Source of the DNA: Spirosoma fluviale
Lineage (GTDB): Bacteria; Bacteroidota; Bacteroidia; Cytophagales; Spirosomataceae
DNA: 64,000 bases
Direction of reading: 5' to 3'
NCBI RefSeq assembly: GCF_900230225.1
Contig: NZ_OCNH01000003.1
Coordinates: 744,001-808,000 of the forward strand
The notes under the pieces were generated by a model, which was given only the letters and a program-made list of their open reading frames with translations, was not told the DNA's origin and ran no database searches. Positions 56,502 to 64,000 of this stretch are shown here, piece after piece. Position numbers and translations under genes: made by a program. How positions within the stretch are numbered: position 1 is the stretch's first letter; each line of letters opens with the position of its first letter.

Positions 56502-57824
56502 TTATATCACTTTTCCCTCCTTGGCGTATTCCCGCATGATGGCTTCTTCCAATCGCTTTCGATCAAGTTTGGGCGACTGATCAGCCAGTAGTTCAATGGC
56601 GCAGTAATGAGCCACATTGACAATGCTGGCACCCGTGAGTTCGTACCGGCTGGCCACCTGATGCCAGTCGATGTCGGCGGCAATTGGCATCTGCGTCGGG
56701 AAGGTACGCTGCCAGATGGCCTGCCGCTCTTCGGTACGGGGAATGGGGAAGTAAACAATGGTTTGAAAACGCCGGATAAAAGCGTCGTCGATATTGCCCC
56801 GCTGGTTGGTGGCCAGAATAACCAGCCCATTGTAACTTTCGATGCGCTGGAGCAGGTACGCCACCTCCTGATTGGCGTATTTGTCGTGCGCATCGCGGAT
56901 GTCGGTTCGTTTGCCGAACAGGGCGTCGGCCTCATCGAAGAAAAGAATCCAGTTTTTGTGCTCCGCTTTGTCGAACAACCGCGACAGGTTTTTCTCGGTC
57001 TCGCCAATGTATTTGGACACCACCCGCGAGAGGTCGATTCGGAAAACATCCTTACCCGTTTGCTTGCCCAGCAGCGTAACCGTGAGGGTTTTGCCGGTGC
57101 CGGGAGGGCCGTAGAACAGGGCGCGGTAGCCGGGTTTGATTTTCTTTTTCATGCCCCACGTATGTTGTACAGTATGGGTATGGGTAATCCAGTGTTCAAT
57201 TTCCTGAATCTGCCGTAAAGTCGTTGGGTGCAACACCAGATCGTCCCAGTCCATGCCGGTTTCGATATACTCGGCCGGAAACTCCATACTGAACTGCGGC
57301 CGGCTGCCGATGCCGGTGGTCAGTTGTTCAACAGCATCGGGGTCGAGCAGGAGTTGGCCGCTCATGAACGGTTCACCTGCCGGTACACTGTCGACCCGGA
57401 GGAGTCGTTTCCAGACAAAGTTGGGATCGTTGCTCAGCAGCCGCTGGATGGCGAGCCGTTTGGCGAGATCGTTACCCGCCAGAACGAACTGGGCGGTTTC
57501 GCCGGTGGGCAACATACCCCGGTGATTCTGACCTTTCACGCCCCCAAACTCGGGCAGGTCGCCCCCCTCGGGGTAGTGTTCGGCAATGATCTGGTTGAAG
57601 AAGTGGGGATGAACATGCGGGGCCAGCGCCAGCAGCAGCAGAATGTACTCGTCGAAGCCAGGCTGGTGCTGGTTGATAAACGCCGAAAAGGGCGAGTCGT
57701 CCTGATAATAAGCGGTGCCGCTAACGTCCTCTGCCTCTACCTTGCCCGAATGCACCTTTAGTCGGCTCACGATCACAGCGCGGAGGTAGGAGAATGCGGT
57801 AGTGAGGTTATCGGCGTTGGTCAT
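56502..57824 (-). CDS. eCIS AAA+ ATPase (Afp15-like)
   Basis: A 440-residue ATPase. The N-terminal 200 residues are a helical domain seen in injection-system ATPases (PGFDEYILLLLALAPHVHPHFFNQII). The AAA+ core carries Walker A GPPGTGKT (239-246), Walker B ILFFDEAD (293-300), sensor Asn340 and an Arg pair at 351-352. In Afp and PVC particles the last structural gene encodes such an ATPase, needed for assembly or cargo handling. Here it is the final gene of the leftward eCIS run, 117 bases after a SUKH-type gene. Confidence 0.88.
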   Translation of the reverse strand: MTNADNLTTAFSYLRAVIVSRLKVHSGKVEAEDVSGTAYYQDDSPFSAFINQHQPGFDEYILLLLALAPHVHPHFFNQIIAEHYPEGGDLPEFGGVKGQNHRGMLPTGETAQFVLAGNDLAKRLAIQRLLSNDPNFVWKRLLRVDSVPAGEPFMSGQLLLDPDAVEQLTTGIGSRPQFSMEFPAEYIETGMDWDDLVLHPTTLRQIQEIEHWITHTHTVQHTWGMKKKIKPGYRALFYGPPGTGKTLTVTLLGKQTGKDVFRIDLSRVVSKYIGETEKNLSRLFDKAEHKNWILFFDEADALFGKRTDIRDAHDKYANQEVAYLLQRIESYNGLVILATNQRGNIDDAFIRRFQTIVYFPIPRTEERQAIWQRTFPTQMPIAADIDWHQVASRYELTGASIVNVAHYCAIELLADQSPKLDRKRLEEAIMREYAKEGKVI

Positions 57825-57941
57825 GGGGTGGTGTCTGTGGGGATATACAGAGAACTATTATCTCGTGTATCGAGGTGGAGATATGGGCTACTGGCACGTT
57901 AAAAGATAATAGCCTGCGGTGAGCATTCTTTGCCGACTAGG

Positions 57942-58652
57942 CTACCTGAACATCTTCGGTGTTCTTTTTTTCCAGTAGTCGGTTCCTTTGATTAACGTGT
58001 TTTTAAACTTTATATCAGTAGAAAGAAAATGCTTTTCTCGTGCTTCCACAACTCCTCGGGTTGCCAGTAAAAATTCCAGGTAGGTTTCAAAATTCGATAC
58101 TCGACTCTGGTCCCAAATGGAATTGGCTTCACTAAGTAAAATAACCTTTGGTTCATTCTGCCCGGGCTGAAAAACAAATGCCATATATGAGTCAAGACTA
58201 AACAGGTCAAGAGGCCTTAAAAGATCGATAAACTCCTTTCGTTTGAGTGTATGATTGTTAAACATTACGGTCGGGGGCTGGTCTTCGAAAGTGGGTTCCA
58301 CACCCACCCAATTACATTTTTTGACTGACTCGTAAAGCGAAACTAAGTTGATCCGGGCGAAAGCTTGATTCTCTGATTCGGCAATGCTGATTTCGTAATC
58401 ATTGCTCATCTTTTGTAAGCGCTTTGTTTTTTCTGCATCGAGGAATGGATCAATTCGCCACCGTAGATAGAGCCCGTCGGCCTCCCGGTAGAATTTCTTG
58501 ATTGGGTCAGTAAGCGGTACTTTCAAGGCTTCTTCAACTTCTTTTACTTGTGTTTCAGAAATAGGAGGATTTGCCCGGTATTCCACAATTTCCAGGAAGT
58601 TATTCTTTTCAATTTCCCGCACCATAGACTCGAATCGATGTAGGTAAGTCAT
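57942..58652 (-). CDS. SMI1/KNR4 (SUKH) family protein, putative immunity protein
   Basis: A 236-residue protein. The segment ISETQVKEVEEALKVPLTDPIKKFYREADGLYLRW matches the SUKH start (LEExLGxxLPxxyxxFYxxxNG), and FETYLEFLLATRG fits its C-terminal helix. SUKH proteins are common immunity proteins of polymorphic toxins. Its place 27 bases after the DUF4157 protein gene and before the ATPase supports a toxin-immunity pair, though no toxin activity is proven. Lower GC than its neighbours suggests a separate origin for this small cassette. Confidence 0.75.
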   Translation of the reverse strand: MTYLHRFESMVREIEKNNFLEIVEYRANPPISETQVKEVEEALKVPLTDPIKKFYREADGLYLRWRIDPFLDAEKTKRLQKMSNDYEISIAESENQAFARINLVSLYESVKKCNWVGVEPTFEDQPPTVMFNNHTLKRKEFIDLLRPLDLFSLDSYMAFVFQPGQNEPKVILLSEANSIWDQSRVSNFETYLEFLLATRGVVEAREKHFLSTDIKFKNTLIKGTDYWKKRTPKMFR

Positions 58653-58679
58653 AACTGAGTGAGCGATTTAGTAACTCCT

Positions 58680-61600
58680 TCAGGCTGGCGTTTCCAGCCC
58701 TTTAAACCATGCATAAACAGCTAACTTTTGAGGTCCTTTGGCGTATGTTAACAAGATGCTTCGTAATGCAGCAGCATCGCCGGTTTCCTTATGCATACCT
58801 GCCTTCGCAGCGGATGTATCAATAACCACTTTTTCGATTTTAGTAGCGGGTGGTAATCCTCGTAAGGCCGGTCCCATTTCCAGAAATCCCATCGTTTTAT
58901 TCATACTGCCGTCGGTAAGCGATATATTCGCCGAGGCATCCTTACCGCCTACTTGCAGATCAACCTGGTGATCAGGATCCAGATTAGCCAGCATAGCCAT
59001 AGCCTGGGCCTGTTGGCCAGGATTAGTTATTTCGGCCAATATAAACAGTCGTACCTTTTCCTTGAATGCTTTTTCGGCTCCTTTTCGCAGGGTTTTGGTC
59101 GATCTTTTCCTACCAGTTTTTGGATCAACTGCTAGCGTAGCCAGCTTTCCGGCGTCAGCCGCTGCCTGAAGTGCATTGGCTTTATTCAAAAATTCATCCA
59201 ATGGCCAGCTTGGGTCATAAATTAACTTAAGTCTAAGCTGACCGGCATACTGGTAAACTTTAGCCGGGTTTATTTCTGCTTTTACTTCAATTCCATTCGA
59301 ACCATCTGTAACGTCTAACTTTTTGAATTTATACTTGGTTTTTAGTGGAGCAATATCAGTCTGTAGCTGCTCCTTGGTATGTTTAGCCTGCTTAGCATTG
59401 TTGACAGCAGTACCAACGGCGGCAAATGCTTCCGTGTAATCATCCTTGTCTTTCTTACCCCCCAGCTTCTTCAGCATATTCCCCAGCCACGCCACGATCT
59501 TGTCCAGTCCTTTGTCGATTGGCTGCCGGATTTTCTTGATTATTCCGACCAGCTTCTCCGGAATGTTGCCTAATCCGGCAAACTTGGCCAGGAAGGCAAT
59601 AATAACGGTGAGCGTACTGGCCATCGTTTTCTCCACTTTTTTGGCCGCCCCCTCGACCTGCCCCGACGCAATGGCCGATATGGAGTCGATGAATGACGCT
59701 ACCACGGCGGCAATCTGGTTGATCTTCTGTATGAAGAAGGTAACCGTGTTGTAAATGGCCAGAATTGCCTGGATAATGGCTCCCGCCGGGTTGATCATGC
59801 TCACCAGTTTTGCCACGGCGGCTTTCACTACCTCTGTGGTGATCATCTGCGTAACCTGCGAAATCATCTGATCTTTCAGCTCCGTCAGCTCGGTCTTGAT
59901 CTGTTCCCAGGCCGCTGCCGGACCGTCTTTTACGAGCGTGACCAGTACACCCGCCGTTTTCTCAAGCCCAACCAGCACGGGTTCGGGAATGATCTTCACC
60001 AGCTTGCCCCGGATATTCTGCCACGTTAGCCCTAGCACCGACAACACCAGTTTCACAACCTCGATCAAACTGAACGACTTGGGAATGTACACGCCCGCTT
60101 CGCCCAGCGGTCCGGTAATCCATTTGATGAGGGCCGTTTTCAGGTGGTCGACAATGTTGGACGCAAAGAGCTGAAAGCCCATTTTGCCCGCCCGTACCAG
60201 GTTATTGACAAAGCCAATCGGGTTTTTCAGAATGGTGGTAAAGGCGGCCCGCGCCTTGGCGATGTACGGCATCACGCCGGGAGCCACCACTGAGAAGAGG
60301 ATCTCCAGCAGGCTGATAACCTGGTTGAGCGCCCAGCTGAAAAACTCACCCGCAATGCTGGCAAACGAGCCGACAATTTTGGTGAACGCCCCAGCAACAG
60401 AAATGATGTCCTGAAAGGTAAGGGACGTCAGCGTGTCGATAATTCGGCGGGGAATGGTGCGGGCAAAGTTCAGCAAGCCGCCCAGTGCGCCCTGGAACCA
60501 CGCCCAGGCACGGGCCACAGCATTGCCTTTCTTGATGTTTTCCCAGATTTCCTCCTGCCCGATCAGTTTCATGAACCCGCCAATGAGGGTATCGGCGGTG
60601 CGCGGAACGGCTTCACCCGTGATGGGGTCTACGCCAAGCAGGGCTTTGAGCAGGTCGTAGCCGCGTGTTCCCTCGGCCAAAGCCGCCAGGGGCTTCAAAA
60701 TGGCATCTTTAACCATTTTGAGGATCTCGGAAACAACGCTGCCCGCAAAGGAAATGAGCCGCCCAATGGGGTCGGTGAAGATGCGCTTGGCCCGCTCCCA
60801 AACCCCGCCGAGATCAAAAATATCCGACCAGCTCAGCGAGTTGATGAAGCTTTTCAGCCCGGAGATGATCTCGCTGCCGATGTCGCCCAGGATGGCCAGC
60901 TTCTGCTCGATCCAGGCTCCCGCTTTGGCAAATACGCCGTGGTTGTCGAGGGCCTGCGTAATGAGGTGGCCACCCGGTACCAGTTCCACCAGTGCCCGCA
61001 GAATATTGGCCGCACTCCGGTCGGTAGACCGCATGTTGATGGGATTGAAACCCAGCACGATGGTCAGCATCCGGAAGCCGGGGATGTTATAGGCTTTATC
61101 CGCAAAATAATCCAGCGCATCCTGTACGCCCAGCCGCTGCACGGGTGGGGGAGTGGCCGTCGTGGCCACCTGCGGACTGCGTTGCACGGCATGGCCCTGC
61201 TGCACGGTATGGGTTAGCTCGTGGGCCAGCAGTTGTTTGCCTTCGCTGGTACCGGGCTGGTACTGATCGCGGGAGAAAAAAATGTGATTCTGGTAGGTGA
61301 AGGCCCGCGCACTAAGCTGGTTGCTCAACCCTGCCGATTCGGCATTGGTGTGAATACGGACATTGCTGAAATCGGCACCAAAGCGGGGTTCCATAAACGT
61401 TCGCACGTCGTTGGATAACGGTTGCCCACCGGAAGTTTGCTGCTGAATGGCCGTCTGGACGTCGGAGGTGACGGCTGGCGTACCATCGCCGGTTTTCTTT
61501 TCGCCCTTGTTACTCTCTTTTTTCTGGATTTTATCGTCCTGAGCCGGGGCCTTTTGAATCTTATCTTCTTCCTTTTTCTGAAGCTTTTCTTCCGGGGCGG

Positions 61601-61982
61601 GGGCCTTCTGGATTTTATCGTCTTTCAGCTCGGCCTTTTGAATTTTCTCTTCGGGAAGGGCAGCTTTCTGAAGCTTGTCGTCTTCTTTTTTCTGGAGCTT
61701 ATCGTCGGTTTGCCGTTGCAGCTTCTCGTCTTTTCCGGTGATGGTGGGTGCCGACATGGGCGCGGGCATCCGCATTACTTTATCGGCCGTTTTGTCGGCT
61801 TCCTGTTCAAACGAGTCGCCGGGCTTATTCACCGTCAGTTTCATCTGAACGGCGGGCGCTGGAGTTTGCCGGGCGGGCTCAAAAAAATCACCACCACCCG
61901 CTTTGGCAAAAAAAGGCTGGCTGCTCGTCTGCGTAGCAGGCGATGGTGTGGTGGTGGTCGATTTTTCCGAACTCGTTTTCAT
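58680..61982 (-). CDS. eCIS-associated DUF4157 protein, candidate effector with nuclease-like C terminus
   Basis: A 1100-residue protein; the ATG at 61982 is preferred over a TTG one codon earlier. The N terminus has the pattern PFFAKAGGGDFFEP and VNKPGDSFEQEADKTADKVM typical of eCIS-linked proteins. Residues 87-156 are a charged repeat (KLQK/KIQK about ten times). DUF4157 follows (about 190-265) with HELTH at 255-259, a metalloprotease-type motif. A long helical stretch (about 280-880) with amphipathic segments leads to a C-terminal domain with DPDHQVDLQVGG and then N and D residues (from about 1003), similar to HNH/Endo VII-like toxin motifs. It is probably a particle-loaded toxin; the nuclease call is inference. 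Confidence 0.82.
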   Translation of the reverse strand: MKTSSEKSTTTTPSPATQTSSQPFFAKAGGGDFFEPARQTPAPAVQMKLTVNKPGDSFEQEADKTADKVMRMPAPMSAPTITGKDEKLQRQTDDKLQKKEDDKLQKAALPEEKIQKAELKDDKIQKAPAPEEKLQKKEEDKIQKAPAQDDKIQKKESNKGEKKTGDGTPAVTSDVQTAIQQQTSGGQPLSNDVRTFMEPRFGADFSNVRIHTNAESAGLSNQLSARAFTYQNHIFFSRDQYQPGTSEGKQLLAHELTHTVQQGHAVQRSPQVATTATPPPVQRLGVQDALDYFADKAYNIPGFRMLTIVLGFNPINMRSTDRSAANILRALVELVPGGHLITQALDNHGVFAKAGAWIEQKLAILGDIGSEIISGLKSFINSLSWSDIFDLGGVWERAKRIFTDPIGRLISFAGSVVSEILKMVKDAILKPLAALAEGTRGYDLLKALLGVDPITGEAVPRTADTLIGGFMKLIGQEEIWENIKKGNAVARAWAWFQGALGGLLNFARTIPRRIIDTLTSLTFQDIISVAGAFTKIVGSFASIAGEFFSWALNQVISLLEILFSVVAPGVMPYIAKARAAFTTILKNPIGFVNNLVRAGKMGFQLFASNIVDHLKTALIKWITGPLGEAGVYIPKSFSLIEVVKLVLSVLGLTWQNIRGKLVKIIPEPVLVGLEKTAGVLVTLVKDGPAAAWEQIKTELTELKDQMISQVTQMITTEVVKAAVAKLVSMINPAGAIIQAILAIYNTVTFFIQKINQIAAVVASFIDSISAIASGQVEGAAKKVEKTMASTLTVIIAFLAKFAGLGNIPEKLVGIIKKIRQPIDKGLDKIVAWLGNMLKKLGGKKDKDDYTEAFAAVGTAVNNAKQAKHTKEQLQTDIAPLKTKYKFKKLDVTDGSNGIEVKAEINPAKVYQYAGQLRLKLIYDPSWPLDEFLNKANALQAAADAGKLATLAVDPKTGRKRSTKTLRKGAEKAFKEKVRLFILAEITNPGQQAQAMAMLANLDPDHQVDLQVGGKDASANISLTDGSMNKTMGFLEMGPALRGLPPATKIEKVVIDTSAAKAGMHKETGDAAALRSILLTYAKGPQKLAVYAWFKGLETPA

Positions 61983-62014
61983 CAATAAGTCAGATCATAC
62001 GTTTAGCCGATACG

Positions 62015-63466
62015 TCAACGCCACGCTACATGAAGCAGCCGGTCCATCCAGGGGAGTTGCACCATGGATATGCCCCAGGGTAGCTGATCCAGTAAAATAT
62101 CGTAAGGCTGCGATTCGACCTGGAGCAACCAGTCGCCATCCGGGCGGAGGGTGAGTTTGCCGGGACGGATGAGAAAGGTGCCGCGCAGGGCATCGGGCGA
62201 GGTATTGCGCAGGGCTTCCCAGTGGTGGACAACGGCTTCGAGGAGACCATCTGCTTCCTCCCGTTCATTTGGCGTTAAGATCACATCGGCCTCCACGGGC
62301 GTTTCGAACGGGACGTTACACAGCAGTTTGGGGAACAGCAGTTCATGCTCCGGCGCTACGAACTGGCCGGTGGTCAGAAAGTGCAGGAGACACAAGGCCC
62401 GCTCCGGTTTCTGCAATTGTCCATCGGCAGCGATGCCCAGGGCGGTAAAAAACTGTACCAGAAAAGGATGCAGCAAGATCAAACCGGCATTGTCGATGTA
62501 CATGCCTTCGCGGGTTTCGAACGGCCGGGGTAGCGCCGGGGTGTAATTGACTATCTTCTGTATCGCTGTATGCTGTTCAGGGACCAAACCATCAAGATTT
62601 CGTTCGGTCGTGTTTGGTTCCGGCGGTCTGGTTGGGCGAGAGGTGGGTTGCGTTACACCCGGCCAGTACTGTTCCAGCACACGGGCCAGTTCGTCCGATG
62701 CCGACTCAGGCGTGGCCAGCCAGGTTTCCCGGACGAGCAGATACCCCGAAATGAGGGTATCTGCCGCGGCATGGGTAAAGGCCGTTTCCCAAAGCCCTCG
62801 TTCAAAAAGAGCCATGGTAGTGGGCCGGGGATACACTTCATTCAGCATGTTCAGCAGTGAGGTCGTGGTCGCTTCGCCTACCGGGGTAAGCCGGGCCAGT
62901 AATTCGGTCAAGAAAACATCCGAAAACTGCCGGGTAAGTCGCTGCCGAATGAAGACTGCGCTCAGAACCGACCGGACTGCCTGATTGAATAGGGACTGAT
63001 TTGTCTCTGATTCCGGTTCGGTCTGCCAGGCGTCAAACAGGGTCTCTTCGAGCGTTTTGTCGGGCGGGAGCCGGAAAGACCAGGGCAGGGTACCGGTTGT
63101 TAGAAAATGAATGAACGCGTCAAAAACCGTTTGTCGGTTCGTTTTTCGGGCGACGACGCTCACTGGCTGTGCCTGTGTCTGTCCGGCTGGCGGAGTTTGT
63201 ACCCGAAGAGCCTGTTCCAGCGCCTGTTCGACCAGCCCGGTTATGTCCTGTTCCAGTCGGTCGAGGTTCAGCGCACCGGCATCAATGTCGAGCCGGTCGA
63301 TAATCAAATGCCCATCCAACGGCGCACAGCGGTCCAGCACCCGCTCAATGGCGGGAATCAGCCAGTGCTGGCACACATCCGAGAGCTGGCGCTGGAGGGC
63401 CATTCCATCGGATTCGGTGCCGTTCAGGTCGACGTGCAGATACTGTTGCCGGATGATGTGGGTCAT
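62015..63466 (-). CDS. Contractile injection system tape-measure-type protein (Afp14-like)
   Basis: A 483-residue protein. Its start, HIIRQQYLHVDLNGTESDG followed by a helical IDRLDIDAGALNLDRLEQDI, is the conserved opening of the eCIS tape-measure family. The rest is mainly helical with a Pro-rich linker near 285-300 and a conserved block GLILLHPFLVQFFTALG in the C-terminal half. These proteins set tube length or occupy the lumen. The start codon overlaps the previous stop (ATGA at 63463-63466), indicating translational coupling. It is followed after 32 bases by the DUF4157 gene. Confidence 0.85.
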   Translation of the reverse strand: MTHIIRQQYLHVDLNGTESDGMALQRQLSDVCQHWLIPAIERVLDRCAPLDGHLIIDRLDIDAGALNLDRLEQDITGLVEQALEQALRVQTPPAGQTQAQPVSVVARKTNRQTVFDAFIHFLTTGTLPWSFRLPPDKTLEETLFDAWQTEPESETNQSLFNQAVRSVLSAVFIRQRLTRQFSDVFLTELLARLTPVGEATTTSLLNMLNEVYPRPTTMALFERGLWETAFTHAAADTLISGYLLVRETWLATPESASDELARVLEQYWPGVTQPTSRPTRPPEPNTTERNLDGLVPEQHTAIQKIVNYTPALPRPFETREGMYIDNAGLILLHPFLVQFFTALGIAADGQLQKPERALCLLHFLTTGQFVAPEHELLFPKLLCNVPFETPVEADVILTPNEREEADGLLEAVVHHWEALRNTSPDALRGTFLIRPGKLTLRPDGDWLLQVESQPYDILLDQLPWGISMVQLPWMDRLLHVAWR

Positions 63467-64000
63467 GATAACTGGATCTGGCTATCGAGAATATTGAAAC
63501 AGCCTTTGGTCGTAATGGCGGTCAGTCGAACGGGCAAGTCGGCTCGTCGCAACTGAATGCCATCAATTTTCTCGCCCAGGTAGACAGGCTCAGCGGCCAG
63601 GGGTACATCCCAAATCCAGCCCAGAATGTCACGAGGATCCATGTTGGCGACCTGACCCGCAAATGCGGCATTGATCAGCAATCGATTACTGGTAGCGCGT
63701 CTTCCGACAGTTCGGGATTCAAGAACGGGTTTGGGGCCGTCGCATTCGGGTTTATAGTCCGTTTTGAGACACTGGTTTCGTTCTGCGTAGTTGAAAGCAG
63801 GTATATGTGCTATTTTGTCCGTCTTCTGGTTCGTCAGAATCACCCCGTCGAAGGGAGCGCCCGTCACGTCAGGTTCGTTGGTGTAACGGATGTTCAGGTC
63901 ATATTGCTGTTCGGAGATGTCTATTGAGTAATTGAACTCAAGCATAAACGTGTCGCATACGAAATGCTCGATCATCATCACTCCAAAAGGATCATCGGCA
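63463..64000 (-). CDS. eCIS locus protein of unknown function (5' end missing)
   Basis: The frame is open to the right edge; at least 178 codons are visible. The sequence (NYSIDISEQQYDLNIRYTN, NVPAF-type beta strands, DPRDILGWIWDVPLAAEPVYLG) is not one I recognise. It has no membrane segment. The 4-base overlap with the tape-measure gene places it in the injection-system operon, so a baseplate, fibre or chaperone role is possible but unsupported by sequence. An ATG-like start at 63978 or GTG at 63981 is not needed because the frame continues upstream. Confidence 0.65.
   Translation of the reverse strand, partial: ADDPFGVMMIEHFVCDTFMLEFNYSIDISEQQYDLNIRYTNEPDVTGAPFDGVILTNQKTDKIAHIPAFNYAERNQCLKTDYKPECDGPKPVLESRTVGRRATSNRLLINAAFAGQVANMDPRDILGWIWDVPLAAEPVYLGEKIDGIQLRRADLPVRLTAITTKGCFNILDSQIQLS

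Noticed and set aside
61422..61988. 188-codon plus-strand frame opposite the DUF4157 N terminus
   Set aside because: Phe/Leu-rich antisense of the Lys/Gln/Asp-rich repeat; it is a composition artefact.
1..64000. CRISPR arrays, tRNA and rRNA genes, insertion sequences
   Set aside because: No regular spacer-repeat pattern, cloverleaf-like sequence, rRNA segment or transposase was seen on reading both strands.

Overview
The window looks like chromosomal DNA of a Bacteroidota bacterium of the Cytophagales, most like Spirosoma or a close relative. This is an inference from gene content: a SusC/SusD pair, a type IX secretion sorting domain, TTTG-N19-TAnnTTTG type promoters, little use of Shine-Dalgarno sequences, arrays of PAS-domain histidine kinases, and a moderately high GC content. 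No rRNA, tRNA, CRISPR array or insertion sequence was seen.

Layout. 1-7000: two short-chain dehydrogenases, a pair of lipoproteins (carbohydrate-binding-like fold and S41 peptidase), then a leftward run of an esterase, a DUF4442 hotdog protein, a DinB protein, a MarR regulator and a bile acid:sodium symporter family transporter. 7200-14300: SusC/SusD, an exopolyphosphatase (Ppx/GppA), ribosomal protein S21 and a Xer recombinase. 14500-22150: a light-sensing cluster with a bacteriophytochrome kinase, its single-domain response regulator, a six-PAS kinase, a photoactive yellow protein (PYP) and a carrier-domain/AMP-ligase fusion that probably activates p-coumarate. The ligase ends just before its expected C-terminal lysine motif and abuts a relic of another gene. 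22190-34800: quercetinase-like bicupin, fasciclin lipoprotein, sugar isomerase-like protein, a frameshifted TonB-dependent receptor, a GH3-type adenylating enzyme, a beta-barrel protein, a zinc metalloprotease, an M81 peptidase and a beta-carbonic-anhydrase-like protein. 35500-41700: a very large type IX-secreted multidomain protein and a transglutaminase-like protein. 42060-53400: a second signalling block with two giant PAS kinases flanking a FIST sensor gene and a hybrid kinase interrupted by an in-frame TAG. 53430-56090: an OpgC-like acyltransferase and a family 16 glycoside hydrolase. 56500-64000, leftward: the 3' end of an extracellular contractile injection system (eCIS) locus, with an AAA+ ATPase, a SUKH-type putative immunity protein, a DUF4157 (HELTH) eCIS-associated protein with a candidate nuclease tail, a tape-measure-type protein and a partial gene at the edge.

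How the parts work together. The bacteriophytochrome (red/far-red, biliverdin) and PYP (blue, p-coumarate) sit in one gene run with their signalling partners, so this cell may integrate two colours of light. Tyrosine ammonia lyase and heme oxygenase are not in the window. At the right edge, the DUF4157 protein and SUKH gene lie between the tape-measure and ATPase genes, as expected for an injection-system cargo and its protector. A family of long palindromes bounded by GTAGT/ACTAC sits at the 3' ends of several unrelated genes and supplies some of their stop codons.
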